Origin: Apostichopus japonicus
Taxonomy: Eukaryota; Echinodermata; Holothuroidea; Aspidochirotida; Stichopodidae
Length of the DNA stretch: 64,000 nt
Direction of reading: 5' to 3'
Assembly (NCBI RefSeq): GCF_037975245.1
Contig: NC_092577.1
Span: 5,598,501 to 5,662,500 of the forward strand
Of this stretch, positions 54,680 through 64,000 are shown piece after piece. The position numbers and the translations under genes were made by a program. The first letter of the stretch is position 1; every line of letters starts with the position of its first letter. The notes beneath the pieces are model-generated. The model saw only the letters and a list, made by a program, of their open reading frames with translations, did no database searches and had not been told where the DNA came from.

Positions 54680-55969
54680 GTGTAATGTATTCTCATATGC
54701 ATGTATTTAATAATACTCATCGGTTTTAAAGCATTTTCTTGTCACGCTATCACCGTGTTCATTTTGCTGTATCTTATACAATAATAATTCTTGTCCGTCA
54801 TATGGGCTTTGTCCATACCATAGTAACTGTATCGATCCGTCTTTTGTTTGAATTGCGTACAGAGAGTGTGTATGTAACCTATTCCGCGACACACGCCTCA
54901 TACTAATATGAGAATACATTATAGATTTATGGCTTGTTTCATTAGTGTCTTCCGTTGACAAACCAGTATAGCACTACAGTCGTTTGGGCTAATTACAAAC
55001 ACACTGACTCAGTTTCGGTGGGAAAGATTTATAACTTCTTTGCGTTGGTGTAACAATATAATATGAGCTAAGCGTTGCTTCATTTCTGATGAGACGGAAA
55101 TATGAGTGGTTTTATAATTGCTACAGAGTAATGAAAAATACAGCATCTTTCGTTTCATCAGTAAAAGTAGCGATAAATATGTATAGGAAAACGTTTGGCA
55201 GGTGTTGTTTTAGATCTTAAATATGAAAATAAGAAGCGAGCAACGATGTTATTTACTACAAACCTGAGTTCAAATACACACTTTGAGATTCTTTAAATAA
55301 TACATTACAACCACTATAAAGATTAAATTCTAGGCTGAAATCCAAATAGACATCTCGTATATATTAATTCACGTCAATTGCCTCAACATGTTGGCTTTTA
55401 TGGAAATGAAAAGAGATCAAATTCTCCGCTTGACCTTGTCATTATCTTTGCTTAGGCTGATTTAAGGAAACCACGACGGCATAAAAGCAAAAAAAAAAAC
55501 AAAAAAAAATCTGCAACGCTGTTTTGATTTACCTATTAGGTGTTGTGCAATAAATTATGTAAATATATAGGTTTACAAACATTGAGGTGTTTGTCATTAT
55601 GTGCTATAAACTGAATCATATTTTGAATTATAAATAACGTGGAAAATCACGTGTTACGATGACAGCGACCGCGAAAAGAACCTTTCATACTATATGGCAA
55701 ATGCCAATCACTTCAAAGATAAAAACTTCTCCTTATAGCTCAAGAACGGAATTAGTGCTTAAATAATTGATGTAATTTTTTTTTTGGTAAAATGTAAAAA
55801 AAAGGAGTTTTGAAGATATCTGGTTAGAGTTTGGAATAAAATATTGCCTATTAACGTCAATAAAGTTGTGCAAGGCTACATATATTATATAAATTTCACT
55901 TTATTACTACTAAAGAAGAGGTCCTTCCAAGCTTTTTTCGTTATCTTACTTTTATATTTCTGTGTGACG
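53806..55969. other. Intergenic, no recognised gene
   Basis: Contains a C-run at 54069-54080 and (TA)n at 54632-54678. A minus-strand open frame at 54707-54961 has no recognisable domain or splice support. Confidence 0.45.
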
Positions 55970-57051
55970 CAGTGGCGGCGGAACCGGGGGGGCTTGGGGG
56001 GGCTCAGCCCCCCAATAAAAAAGTTGAGGGGGCAAATGCATGATAAGCCCCCCCAATATTTACCAAGGCTGCGAAACGTGCATCTGCCCATTTTTCAATG
56101 CATACTTGTCGATCTGTCCGATGCACACGTATACTCTATAGGTGTAATAATTTTAGTAATTGCTGGGGGACCCTCGGCCCGTCCCCTGGCTATAGACCAC
56201 ATTGTCACCCCAACCGCGTCTTCACGCCCCGTGAAAAGTGGAAGCAGTGAGTGTGAGTACCGGTAAGCGTAACACAACTTCGTCTTAGGCCAATGACTTG
56301 CCTCATTTCAGCCAGTTCTCCAACATCCCCTTACTTAGTGGCGGAGCGTCCATATATACAGTCAGGGGGAGGATGCCCCCCCCCCCTGACGGACTCAAAT
56401 GGACTGCTGGCGCCCTTTTCAGCTTTTCACTACTTTTTACTTATTCGCGATTTTTGACTATTTTATTGCGCTCTCATATACCTATTGACATTTGTCATAT
56501 TCTGTTGGTGTAATTTTCCGACAAAATGGCGACGACACCTATTTATTCTCCGTTTATCTGCAAATTAGCAAGGCCCCGGAAAGGGTCTTTTTCTGCAATC
56601 TAGGGAGTATCTTTACTAAAAAAATTTCTGTACGCTCCGCACCAACCTGTGGTGGCGCTCCGCTTGGATAGTGTCGAGAGCGCCCCTACAGACCATTCTT
56701 GCCCTCCCTGACCAATACTCTAGCTCCGCCACTGCCCTTACTACACTCAAAAACATCTTTGCGAGTACACTACGAGTAATAGCTACTCTCTTAAAAAACC
56801 ATCGAATATACAAATTACAATGTTTTTACAGACTTTTACGTGCAATCTGAGAAATTGCAGGCTTGAGACCCATATTTTAGGGCTAGGTATTCGCAGCATA
56901 AAACACTCGGAAAGTGCCGTTTCCGGCCATCTGGGGGTTTGAAAAAAACCAAAATTTTCTTGTACGCTCCGCGCCAACCGATGGTGGCGCTCCGCTTAGA
57001 TAGTCTCCACACATTAGCCCCCCCAATAATTTTTCCGTTCCGCCGCGCCTG
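55970..57051. mobile_element. hAT-type non-autonomous element (outer), with nested insertion
   Basis: Ends CAGTGGCGGCGGAAC and GTTCCGCCGCGCCTG are imperfect inverted repeats with AGCCCCCCAA blocks inside both ends. The flanks 55962-55969 and 57052-57059 are both GTGTGACG. About 400 bp of its length is the nested element at 56336-56734. No transposase frame is seen. Confidence 0.88.
56336..56734 (+). mobile_element. hAT-type MITE, family B, nested copy
   Basis: Ends TAGTGGCGGAGCGTCC and TAGCTCCGCCACTG are inverted. The flanks 56328-56335 and 56735-56742 are both CCCTTACT, showing insertion into the older outer element. The interior contains TGCGGAGCGT-type and GCGCTCCGCTT blocks. Confidence 0.92.
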
Positions 57052-57615
57052 GTGTGACGGATAACTCCCAACAATATCGAAAACAAAATGTTGTTACGTT
57101 TGGGAAATATCACGGTTTAAACGTCGAATCAGGGGCCTACAAGTTGCTACAGTTTGTAATATCATAGCGTCTCTATAGGGGATTGAATCTTTACAATTTC
57201 CCGTTGTTTCATTTTCAAATTTCATACTTCTAAGGTTACTGAAAGCTAGTTGTGAGACTGAAACCAAATGCCGCCATTTTGGTCATGGGTAATAACTCCA
57301 ACACTTTGAGTGGGCAAGATATCAGCGGCCGACTGCCTTCGTCCTTTTTTTTTCATTTTTCAAGAATAAATTATTCTCTTGAATAAAATAAATGAGGTGA
57401 TTAGTACATTTAAAACTACAATGTCTTTAGAAATCGGAAAAGAGACTCTATTTTTTTTTAGCATAGATTTAATAATCACGCGGAACGGTATATATTCATG
57501 CGAAATGAACAGTCTTCTGAACGCCATCTTTTCTTATGAGAGTCAAGGTTGAATGCATAGGCTTTATTAAAATAGAATCTGAATTCAAACGGCGTTCGAC
57601 AGTAAGCTACATACA
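57052..57615. other. Intergenic, nothing recognised
   Basis: Begins with the outer hAT element's target duplication; otherwise AT-rich with T-runs. No gene or repeat unit was seen. Confidence 0.5.
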
Positions 57616-58070
57616 TTAAGGTAGCATACGCCCATTAAAAGCCCCATTGACTTACACACTGAATTACGAAAGTAATGTGGTCTCTAAGTCTATATAAAAC
57701 TTCTCATTAGCTGAACGTAACCCATCTCTGGATAGCTGACGAGTTGGCCTTTCATGGCACCATCAATTTTCCGTAGTATGAAAATGCAGATTTTTTGCTA
57801 TCAGAGCCTGAAGTGTTCGTCACTTGTAAACAAACCTCTTCACTCAGTAGTAAACAATTTTCGCACGCTGCTCCTGGGCGGGCCTAAAGTGGTCTACAAT
57901 TATTGTACTTCCATTCATGCTCTTCAACATGCAAGGCACAACAAACCAGATCCTGATTGATAACGTATCAGAAAAAAATGTTCTCCTATTGCTTTTTTTG
58001 GCACTTTTCCTGAGCTAGGAGAAGATTCTGGCTGATTGATATAGACTCTAATAGGATTATGCTACCTTAA
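57616..58070. mobile_element. Possible TTAA-ended inverted-repeat element
   Basis: TTAAGGTAGCATA at the left and TATGCTACCTTAA at the right are perfect 13-bp inverted repeats, each bounded by TTAA. The interior is unique in this window. The 68-codon frame inside (57754-57960) has no motif. Confidence 0.55.
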
Positions 58071-59295
58071 CAGCCGTTACAACTGTTACTGCACATATAG
58101 GCCTATTGCAAGAGACAAATAAACATAAGAATAAAGTAAACGAAGATTGAAACATACTTCTTTGCATAAATTATTTGCACTCGATCGTGCTTGGTAATAA
58201 GTCATCGTGTAATATCCTCTAGTCCTTAATCAACAATACTCTGCCTAAAGAAGAAAAGAATTGATCTAAAAAACAAAAAAAGGAGAAAAATCTATACATC
58301 TTTGATGGCTTAATCAATATTTTTCAGTTGTTGTCCCATTCTTATTCATCTACTTCCTGTTATCCATAAACCCCTTAAACGTGCCCCATTATAAACACGA
58401 TTTTAAAAAGGACTGTTTTTGAGAGTGAAGGCTGTTGTATAATATTCCCCAGGGTAACAGCTTATTCATGAAAAAAAACACAGGCCTCTTGAAACCAAGC
58501 TTTTTGTTTTCATCACATATTAAGACTTGAAAAATGTCGACATTCGAAAGGGTGAAGGAGAAGATAGTTTGCAGATTATAGACTCAATGTTTTAACGAAA
58601 CAAATGTGGGGAAAAAAGTTTAAAAAAAAAACACACACACGTATACGCACACATTCATGAAGTCAACATCCTCAAAGACAGGCTTTGAACCTCTCAGCCA
58701 GTTTACCTTTTTCTATAGTGCGTACGTTGTGACTTCTTTATTGAACAAAATATGCTGCTGGCGTTACCCTAAGCCAACAATGGAATCGATTGGGAAAAAA
58801 ATGTAATCAGAGCGTTGTGCTGAATCTCGTTAAAGTTGATTAAAAACGGGTAAGAATAGTGATGCTTGCTCCTGTCTCGCTCCAGAGGTCTGAAAAGTAA
58901 GAAGAAAAAAGGAAAACATGGGGGGGGGGGGTGAGGAAGCAATTGAAATTTGTTTCTTCCTTCACGTTGCTGCCTGCCTATGGCATACAAGGGAGTATTC
59001 AGCTGAAATACTTGATGGAGTCATGTTGGACATTTCAGTATTTATTGCTTCGAAAAATATACAATGCATCTATAGAGTGCACACTTAATTTGATTTTGAA
59101 CACAGAAAATTACACATCAAGACCTGTATCTGTCTGGTAATCCGTTAAACAATATGAACCAGTTATTATGATACTCTAATTAACATGTGTACACAATTGT
59201 TCACATTTTGTTACGTCGTTGTTGCGTGTTGTGGTAAAGTGGTTAAAGGGGATATTGTGGTTGCTGCAGATTATCGTGATATAATACTAATAGTA

Positions 59296-59297
<2 letters not shown>
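58071..59297. other. Intergenic, no recognised gene
   Basis: An A-run with CA repeat at 58621-58645 and a G-run at 58920-58930. The open frames at 58931-59140 and 59185-59379 run through simple sequence or lack motifs. Confidence 0.45.
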
Positions 59298-59332
<35 letters not shown>

Positions 59333-59352
59333 TAAATATATATATATATATC
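59298..59352. repeat. (TA)n microsatellite
   Basis: TA units interrupted by AAATA, followed by an A-rich stretch that leads into the inverted repeat at 59369. Confidence 0.9.
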
Positions 59353-59368
59353 TATATAATAAAAAAAA

Positions 59369-59602
59369 GAACAATCTGAGTGCTATTAAACGTTTCTCTA
59401 AAGATTCAGTCCAAGATTTTCACCTTCAACTGATACTACGTCTCCAGAATGCAAACTGATCATTTCCTTGAATTCATTAGCTAAACTACGCAAAGTGGTG
59501 CTAAATCAGTAAATGTCTTAATGCCTCAATGAAAGTCACAAAGGTATGAGAACATATAAACAATTTGTTATTAGTTAACATCAAACATATTAGAACGTCA
59601 CG
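59369..59602. repeat. Left arm of a widely spaced inverted repeat
   Basis: Reverse complement of 61703-61935 at roughly 80-85 % by eye. Shared blocks include GGACTGAATCTTTAGAGAAA, TTTCATTGAGGCATTA and GTTCTAATATG. It is non-coding. Confidence 0.8.
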
Positions 59603-60709
59603 ATTATTTTGTCGCCAGAAAATCCTCTTAAGACTTCTTTCATACTACACGGTGGCTACTATAAGTATATATTTACTCATTAGCCTACAACGGATAAAAG
59701 ACAACCTGATCTTTATTTAATTCGTTTTTGTTTTGAAGTAAATTGCCGTTGCGATCGTGAATAATATTCATCCTTCAACGAACTAGTTTGATCTAGGTCA
59801 AATTGAAACTTAGCCTGTCGAAATTTGACTTTTATATCGGCCAAATTTCGGCTGGCCAATCGCTAAGATTACTACTAACTAATATTTAGACCTTACTCTC
59901 AATTTTTCCATTGTAACCGAGACACGTGAACGCCTTAATGACTACAGTTTGATTACAAATTGTACTCAGTAGAGCAACCATCGCTTGAATAAATAAAAGT
60001 TGATATTTCTATGGATTAATTTTTTAGATGCTGCTTTATTAGACATATTCTGCTACTTAGAGTTCAAAACTAATCGCTCATGATATTTGATATTGATATA
60101 GTTTGAGATTGTAGCGTGGATGACGTCATCAGGACAAAGTACGTGACAATGATTATATTTTCCTATATAACAATGGAATCATCTAGATAAACAGAGGATA
60201 CGATATATTCAGAAATACGTATCACATCGCAATAATAAGTCAACAAGAACATTTATGATGCTGGAATATATAACTTTTTTTTCACTGGGACTCGGAAACT
60301 GTTGAGTTTCACATAATGTGTCAAGAGATTGGAACAACTATGTTCAAACTAGAGGCAGAAGTAGTGGTAAACTTTCTACCGAGACACACAAAACAATTTA
60401 AAGCTCAACTTCAGAAACTACTTTTTTTTTTCTCGGGAGATAAATATTCAAATAAGTAAAGCAATCGGTCACGGAGGGTTGACAAAATTCAATTTTACTA
60501 AATAAAATCAATTTGGTCATTTTAATGTCGTAATAAAATTAAAATTGAAAGTTGAAGTGTGTATATCGACTTGATACACTCAAATTCTAACACAGTTCAA
60601 GTGGGGTCATAAACATGAGCCTCATTAACGCGTCTCCTCGGGGACAGCCCACTGCAGGTTGCATCCATTAACATGCGCACACAACTATATGTTACAAATT
60701 ACTTCATTT

Positions 60710-60820
60710 ACACACCTTGGTGAAGAGAAGCAATTGAGATTAAATGTTGATAGCCCAAGGACTTAATGAAGTGGTCTGGTCAAAACTCGATCCTAAAATC
60801 ATCGCAGTTCGATTACCTTA
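60710..60820 (-). mobile_element. Decayed SINE fragment, family S
   Basis: TGGTGAAGAGAAGCAATTGA, GCCCAAGGACTTAATGAA and a CTCGATCCTAAAATC stretch follow the order of the family S SINE at 25660-25740. It is heavily mutated and its head is not recognisable. Confidence 0.5.
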
Positions 60821-60826
60821 AAGGAA

Positions 60827-60849
60827 CACACACACACACACAAACGCAA

Positions 60850-60907
<58 letters not shown>
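60827..60907. repeat. (CA)n plus (TA)n microsatellite
   Basis: CACACACACAAACG, then TACATACA, then about 25 uninterrupted TA units. Confidence 0.95.
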
Positions 60908-60909
<2 letters not shown>

Positions 60910-61702
60910 TCGCATCATAAGAATGTAACCTATTTATACCGTTTATATAATTAATCAACTTGCACCAAGAAGTTGGATCGCAATATGGGGGGAGGGGTGG
61001 GGGGGGGGGGGTCTGTGATGTCATCCGCACAAATGCTGTATTCAACAGCTTTACTCATAGGCTATTGTAATAATTTGGTAAAATTGGGTACAAAAATATT
61101 GGTTTTATTTTTGAAACGTGATACATGCTGAGTGTAATATGCTTAGCTGTCAAAGTTGACAGTACTTAAGAATTTTGATCAAAATGTCATTTTTTGAGAA
61201 AAAAAACAACAACATTATTTTCTCTATGGATACATGTTTGACAAATTATACAGGAAAACAAAGACTTTCATCGGCTGAAGTGCTACGATGACGTCATCCA
61301 TTCTACTGTTGCCAGATGCATTTACAAATTATGAAACAGAATGAAAGAAAAAAATCATATCTTTGCGAGTCAGAATGCTATGAGGATGTGGTTTTTCGCC
61401 TAAAAATACGAAACCTTTTTCAGTAATTTTGCTAACCAATCAACTTCAGCCATTTTAACACCCTTTTAAACTTTGTTTTGATAAGCAAAATGCCGTCGAG
61501 AAAGATGTAAGGATAAGTGACTTACATACCGTCCAAAACACTTCGTATTACGTCATAATCTTACCTTTTGTTTTAAGTTAAATGTTTCCAAAGTTGAAAA
61601 AAAAATGTTATTGATGTTACCCGAGCAGTACAGCATGTTACGAACGTATAATAGCAACTTTGTAAACCCATCTATATTTAAATTACAAACGGTTTGTAAT
61701 CA
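60908..61702. other. Spacer of the inverted repeat, no gene
   Basis: A G-run at 60987-61012 and AT-rich DNA otherwise. No coding signal. Confidence 0.5.
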
Positions 61703-61935
61703 GTGGCGTTCTAATATGTATTTATGTTCACTAACAACCAAATGTTTATATTTTCTAGTACTTTTGTCACTTTCATTGAGGCATTACGACTTTTATTGAT
61801 TTAACACCACTATATGCTTATTTTAGCTAATGAGTTCAGGGAAATGATAAGTTTGCATACTGGAGACGTGTAAGTTAAAGGTGAATATTTTGGACTGAAT
61901 CTTTAGAGAAACATTTAATAGCACCCAGATTGTTC
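61703..61935. repeat. Right arm of the widely spaced inverted repeat
   Basis: The counterpart of 59369-59602 in opposite orientation, ending CCCAGATTGTTC where the left arm begins GAACAATCTG. The spacer is 2.1 kb. Confidence 0.8.
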
Positions 61936-62679
61936 ATTTTTGCTTGGACTATGTCTTACCAAAGACTAAAAGTTCTGCTTGAAGTCATTTTTTTAAATAT
62001 TACTCAGGTATAAATCTTCCTGTAAGCATGCTTTTTTTATCTCTCGAAATAGAACTCTTTATTGCGGTATCGAGACCTTGTGACGGTACGGTATACTTTT
62101 AGGGAAAGGATTGGTAAATGTAAAGCGATGGCTTTGCTACAATACTAAACTAACATTTAACAAATCTCTTATATTGAACTCTCCAAATGTTGTCAAGACG
62201 AAAGTATGTTGGGTTAATGTTTTCATGCGCAATTCCCATTACTCCACGTAAGAGGTCATTCCAGACACAAAAAATCCAAAAATAATTTTTGGGAATGAAA
62301 CCATATACCATAATCGTTTATCTATACTTCGGAATGTCCCTAGGCACTAACGTTTTGGGTTCACTTGAGACTGTCGTTATACATACTGTCTCGTCAAAAT
62401 CACCGTAAAAATGGTGGTGTGATATTTCAAAATCCTGGAGAGTTTATCGATGTGTGAATGTGTTAAGCGTTGAAATATGCAATAGTAGAAACTTGACAGT
62501 TTGAAGTTACATCAGTCGTGCGTGGAAGTTTGCGTTAATTGTAGGATCATTTACATAGAGGTAGGATTAAATTTCGCTTCAAATTCGGTAAATTGGTGCA
62601 TGAGGATAAAAAATGAATGAATTGGTCTTCCTTGAAGATGGCGTCGAATACCAGAAAGAAGAAACATGTATATCGTGTA

Positions 62680-62680
<1 letters not shown>
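61936..62680. other. Intergenic, nothing recognised
   Basis: AT-rich DNA with no repeats or coding pattern that I can support. Confidence 0.5.
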
Positions 62681-62753
<73 letters not shown>

Positions 62754-62800
62754 CATATATATGTATATATATATGTATATATATATATGTATATATTTAA
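62681..62800. repeat. Interrupted (TA)n microsatellite
   Basis: TA tracts separated by CATACATACA and TGTATA pieces. It creates Tyr/Ile-rich frames on both strands that are not genes. Confidence 0.95.
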
Positions 62801-63215
62801 TACAATCAGTTGCAGCATGCGCATGGGGGTGGGGCATTAATACCCCCCCCCCCTCCACCTTCCACTGTCAGTTGCGGACAGTTATTCAGTCAAGGGGGGG
62901 GGATGTTTTGTTTTCAACCGCAGAAGAATTAGACCATTGCGGTACGGGAATGAACCCCCCCCCCCCCGCCACCCCACCCGCCTCTTTAAGCCACACCGAC
63001 ATAACATGAAGAGTATTTATTAGCCTAATACGCTTATAACGTTCAACAATATTGACCTGATTTATAGTCTCAATATGCCTCACAATGTATGAAGGAACAT
63101 TGTGGGTTAGGACCCACACCTCCCTGGCCCCTCCACACCTCCTACTAGGCAGTCGACTCCATGCAGGGCCACCACCACCCCTCCCCCTTTTTACATTCCT
63201 TCATTCGGCTCTGCC
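62801..63215. other. Intergenic with C- and G-runs
   Basis: C-runs at about 62843-62852 and 62956-62968, and a G-run at 62895-62902. No gene was seen. Confidence 0.5.
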
Positions 63216-63556
63216 CAGTGGCGGAGCTAGAGGTATTGGTCGGGGGGGGGGTCGACAATGGTCTGTAGGGCGCTTTCGACACTATCTAAGCGGATCGCCA
63301 CCACAGGTTGGCGCGGAGCGTGCAGATTTTTTTTGAGTAAAGATACTCCCTAGATCGCCGGAAATGACCCTTTCCGAGCTTTGCTAATTTGCAGATAATG
63401 TGACAAATGTCAATAAGTATATGAGAGCACAATAACAAAGTCAATAATTGCGAATAAGTAAAAAGTGGTAAAGGCTGAAAAGGGCGCCAGCAGTCCATTT
63501 GAGTACGTCAGGGGGGGGGGGCGTCCGCCCCTGACTGTATGGACGCTCCGCCACTG
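63216..63556 (-). mobile_element. hAT-type MITE, family B, opposite orientation
   Basis: Ends CAGTGGCGGAGCTAG and GACGCTCCGCCACTG. The flanks 63208-63215 and 63557-63564 are both GCTCTGCC. The interior is the reverse of the element at 56336-56734 (for example CGCTTTTCAGC-like and AGTCCATTTGAGT blocks). Confidence 0.93.
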
Positions 63557-63564
63557 GCTCTGCC

Positions 63565-64000
63565 CCTTCTGTTTAGATTCATTAGATCTATATAAGTCGG
63601 GGTTTTTAGAATTTGCCTTCCCCCACCCTTTCCTTGAAATCATGTGCACACTTATAATTCGCCTTCACATTTTCGCAATCATGCTAACAGCTCCTTCAAG
63701 ATTTGGTAAGTGGAGTAGAGGCAGATTACGCTAAGCTTATACTCCCCAGACATTTGAGTGTTAACAAACGTGTCAATGAGTGAACTTCGCAGGTCAAATT
63801 TGGAAATTTGAGCATAACACAGGTGGTCCTTAAACAGTGCAGCGTTTTTGTAGTAAAGCCAACCAAGCCCTACAGATTGTTAATTTACCTAAAATGAAGG
63901 TAATATGGCCAACGACACCACGATGAAGAAAATATTGGAACAAATTTGCATATTTATCTTTTCTTTCGCTACTGAGATGAAAAAAAGAGGGATATCTAAA
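63565..64000. other. Right end of the window, nothing recognised
   Basis: No repeat or coding feature supported. Confidence 0.5.

Noticed and set aside
54707-54961. 84-codon minus-strand frame
   Set aside because: No recognisable domain, splice context or neighbouring exon.
55844-56513. Open frames across 55844-56513 and 63085-63734
   Set aside because: They lie within or across hAT MITE sequence.

Overview
The window is animal nuclear DNA, probably from a marine invertebrate deuterostome such as an echinoderm. Its two convincing genes are both split by GT-AG introns. The rest is AT-rich non-coding DNA full of tRNA-derived SINEs, truncated LINE 3' ends, short inverted-repeat DNA elements (MITEs), minisatellites and long (TA)n runs. 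The echinoderm placement is inference; nothing here fixes the species.

Region 1 (1-3.5 kb, + strand) is the 3' end of a microsomal cytochrome P450 of the CYP2 type. Three exons join in frame and carry the haem-cysteine motif; the 5' part lies outside the window. Region 2 (3.5-8.6 kb) is intergenic and holds two hAT-type MITEs inserted 15 bp apart, each with its own target-site duplication.

Region 3 (8.6-40.8 kb, + strand) is one long gene. I reconstruct 12 coding exons, all phase-compatible, giving a 543-residue protein with 12 membrane segments. It is a sodium:neurotransmitter symporter (NSS/SLC6 fold) of the bacterial-like type: the second extracellular loop is short, and the tryptophan/arginine unwound-helix motif and sodium-site residues are recognisable. 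The introns are loaded with mobile DNA: at least six copies of one TTAA-flanked MITE family, a hAT MITE with a perfect 8-bp duplication, two LINE 3' ends, several SINEs, six minisatellites and a roughly 770-base pyrimidine tract.

Region 4 (40.8-64 kb) has no recognised gene. It starts with the probable 3' UTR of the transporter and contains a foldback minisatellite array, a tRNA-derived SINE, a 246-bp almost perfect palindrome next to a (TA)n run, a nested pair of hAT MITEs, a related MITE near the right end, and a 2.5-kb-wide inverted repeat. A weak two-exon open frame (44.1-45.8 kb) could encode a 78-residue protein of unknown function.

The two genes share a strand but nothing suggests that they work together. 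I found no operon, CRISPR array, rRNA or functional tRNA gene. The most notable biology is the bacterial-type NSS transporter as a fully intron-bearing animal gene; the most notable structures are the 246-bp palindrome and the dated series of MITE insertions.
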